A DNA stretch of 64,000 bases from the NCBI GenBank assembly GCA_039621445.1, contig CP154957.1, positions 29,727,778 to 29,791,777 on the forward strand, given 5' to 3'. Source of the DNA: Euglena gracilis. Taxonomy: Eukaryota; Euglenida; Euglenophyceae; Euglenales. Position numbers and translations under genes: made by a program. A model generated the notes under the pieces. That model saw only the letters and a program-made list of their open reading frames with translations, ran no database searches and was not told the DNA's origin. Below, piece after piece: positions 62,891 to 64,000 of the stretch. Positions within the stretch are counted from its first letter, which is position 1; each line of letters opens with the position of its first letter.

Positions 62891-64000
62891 GGGCTTGAGC
62901 CGTTGGAAAAAAAGTGTTCCTGGGGGATGTGAGCGCGGGCTAGATTTGAATTTTTTTTACGAAGTGCCAGCAAAAATTCGGAATTGCCTCACAGAGATTT
63001 GTGGGTAATTACATTTTTCACAGGCAAGCTGGCAAACAGTGCACAAGTTTGCGTGGGAATCTGAACTGGATTCAATTACCAAGTTTTGTCTTCTGGGGTG
63101 CTGTGTGGGGAAGTTTGGAAAGAAGACTCCTGAATACTTAAAAGTTGGTTTTGGCCAGAAATCTGATGGGGTGAAATTATCTGGACACACCGGACCATCC
63201 CCCAACTTGCACAAACTTGTATGAGATTTGCAGTGCAGAAAGGCCCCGTACAAACGTACCTGTGGAGCCGGGAGACACTCAGAAGTGAAACTTCATGGAA
63301 GTGGCGGGCTAACTCAGCAGCAGAAGGGGGACAAGGCAGATGAAGACACCAGTTGGCACACAGTGATATGCTGTGTTGGGCCACCATGATCAACTCCCCA
63401 GATCAAGCTAGCAGCAGGTGGTCCTGGAGTTGGTGCTGCTGTGGGTCTTGGTTGGAGCCTGGGATGAAGGACAGACGGATGTCAATCACAGCCCACCATC
63501 ATCATAAATAATCTATCTCAATATCCAAAATGTCTGTCAAGGTGTCATTCCAGGGTCAAGTTCAAGTCAAGATGTCAAGTTCAAGTTCAAGATCCAGAAA
63601 AAAGATCAAGAAAAAAGTTGTCATGTCAAGATTTCAGTTTCCCAAGGTCAATCTGTGAAGGAGTTTTGTCCTCATTTTCAAGTTTTCAAGTTCACAAGGT
63701 CAATCTGTGGAGGAGCCAAGGTGTGATGTCCAAGATTTCAAGTTCCCAAGTTCAAGATGTCAAGTTTCAACGTCATTGGTCAAGTTCCCCCTAGAGATTT
63801 CGGCGCGAGGAGCCTGACCTCGTAAAAAACAGCGATCAGGGTTATGCACCAGCCCCACAAATGCACATCTGGTGAACATCTTCCAGTTCGTCTGCCTGTT
63901 GCTGCTGTAATGGCTGTGGTGTGTGCCGCCTCCCCGTTCGGTGCTGGGCCGCTTCAAGGGGGCTCTGCTCCGGTTTGGCTCGGCGTGGGTCGCCGAAGCC
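62891..64000. other. No gene seen; CAAGTTCAAG low-complexity block
   Basis: 63540-63780 is built from CAAGTTCAAG/TCAAGATGTC words. The last 200 bp turn GC-rich (TCGGCGCGAGGAGCCTGACC, GGTTTGGCTCGGCGTGGGTC) and may begin another element or gene that runs off the window. No exon supported. Confidence 0.4.

Overview
This is a eukaryotic nuclear window from a protist or alga. Evidence: multi-exon genes with GT-AG introns (one GC-AG) whose reading phases agree across the introns, GC-rich exons in long low-complexity introns (TG/AC microsatellites, poly-C and poly-G runs), and LTR and tyrosine-recombinase retrotransposons. All seven host genes I could assemble lie on the + strand. Several start codons sit a few bases after a CAG/AG splice-acceptor-like site. 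One protein has a CxxH...C(x5)C zinc motif, and the Gag of the retrotransposon has a GKGKG tail. Together these suggest, as inference only, a lineage with unidirectional gene arrays and spliced-leader trans-splicing, such as a dinoflagellate; two tandem TTAGGG units at 16.9 and 17.3 kb leave a euglenozoan possible.

Layout. 1.9-4.0 kb: small basic protein (3 exons). 6.1-12.0 kb: sarcosine/pipecolate-type FAD oxidase (at least 9 exons, recognisable to the covalent-flavin Cys and GFSGHGFK motif). 13.7-14.0 kb: dead DDE transposase fragment. 14.8-15.8 kb: zinc-motif plus RRM-like RNA-binding protein. 16.3-17.9 kb: composite repeat with 43-bp palindromic satellite arrays flanking two hairpin-bearing units. 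18.0-19.8 kb: Lys/Arg-rich protein. 21.7-28.7 kb: multi-pass membrane protein. 30.1-35.6 kb: CCCH zinc-finger nuclear protein with a DIRS fragment lodged in an intron. 35.7-36.5 kb: small partial gene. 37.2-40.1 kb: acidic/basic protein of about 179 aa.

From about 40.4 kb onward the window is a retrotransposon nest. A DIRS-like tyrosine-recombinase element on the - strand (about 40.9-58.9 kb: gag, RT, RNase H, Dam-like methylase domain, tyrosine recombinase, inverted terminal repeats and an internal complementary region) is split inside its RT gene by a 13.55-kb Ty3/gypsy element on the + strand (43366-56915). That insertion is bounded exactly: 603-604-bp LTRs, a 5-bp TCCAG target duplication, a 12-nt initiator-Met-tRNA primer site and a purine tract. 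The Ty3 element carries Gag, then a cytosine-methyltransferase-like domain, then protease, RT-RNase H, integrase and a chromodomain, followed by a small ORF with one membrane segment. It is decayed: six in-frame stops, frameshifts near homopolymers, a D-to-N change in the protease and an E-to-K change in the methylase. 58.9-64 kb holds further fragments of DIRS-related elements.

The most unusual content is a nest of two retroelements of different classes, each with its own DNA-methyltransferase-like domain. No tRNA, rRNA or CRISPR was seen.
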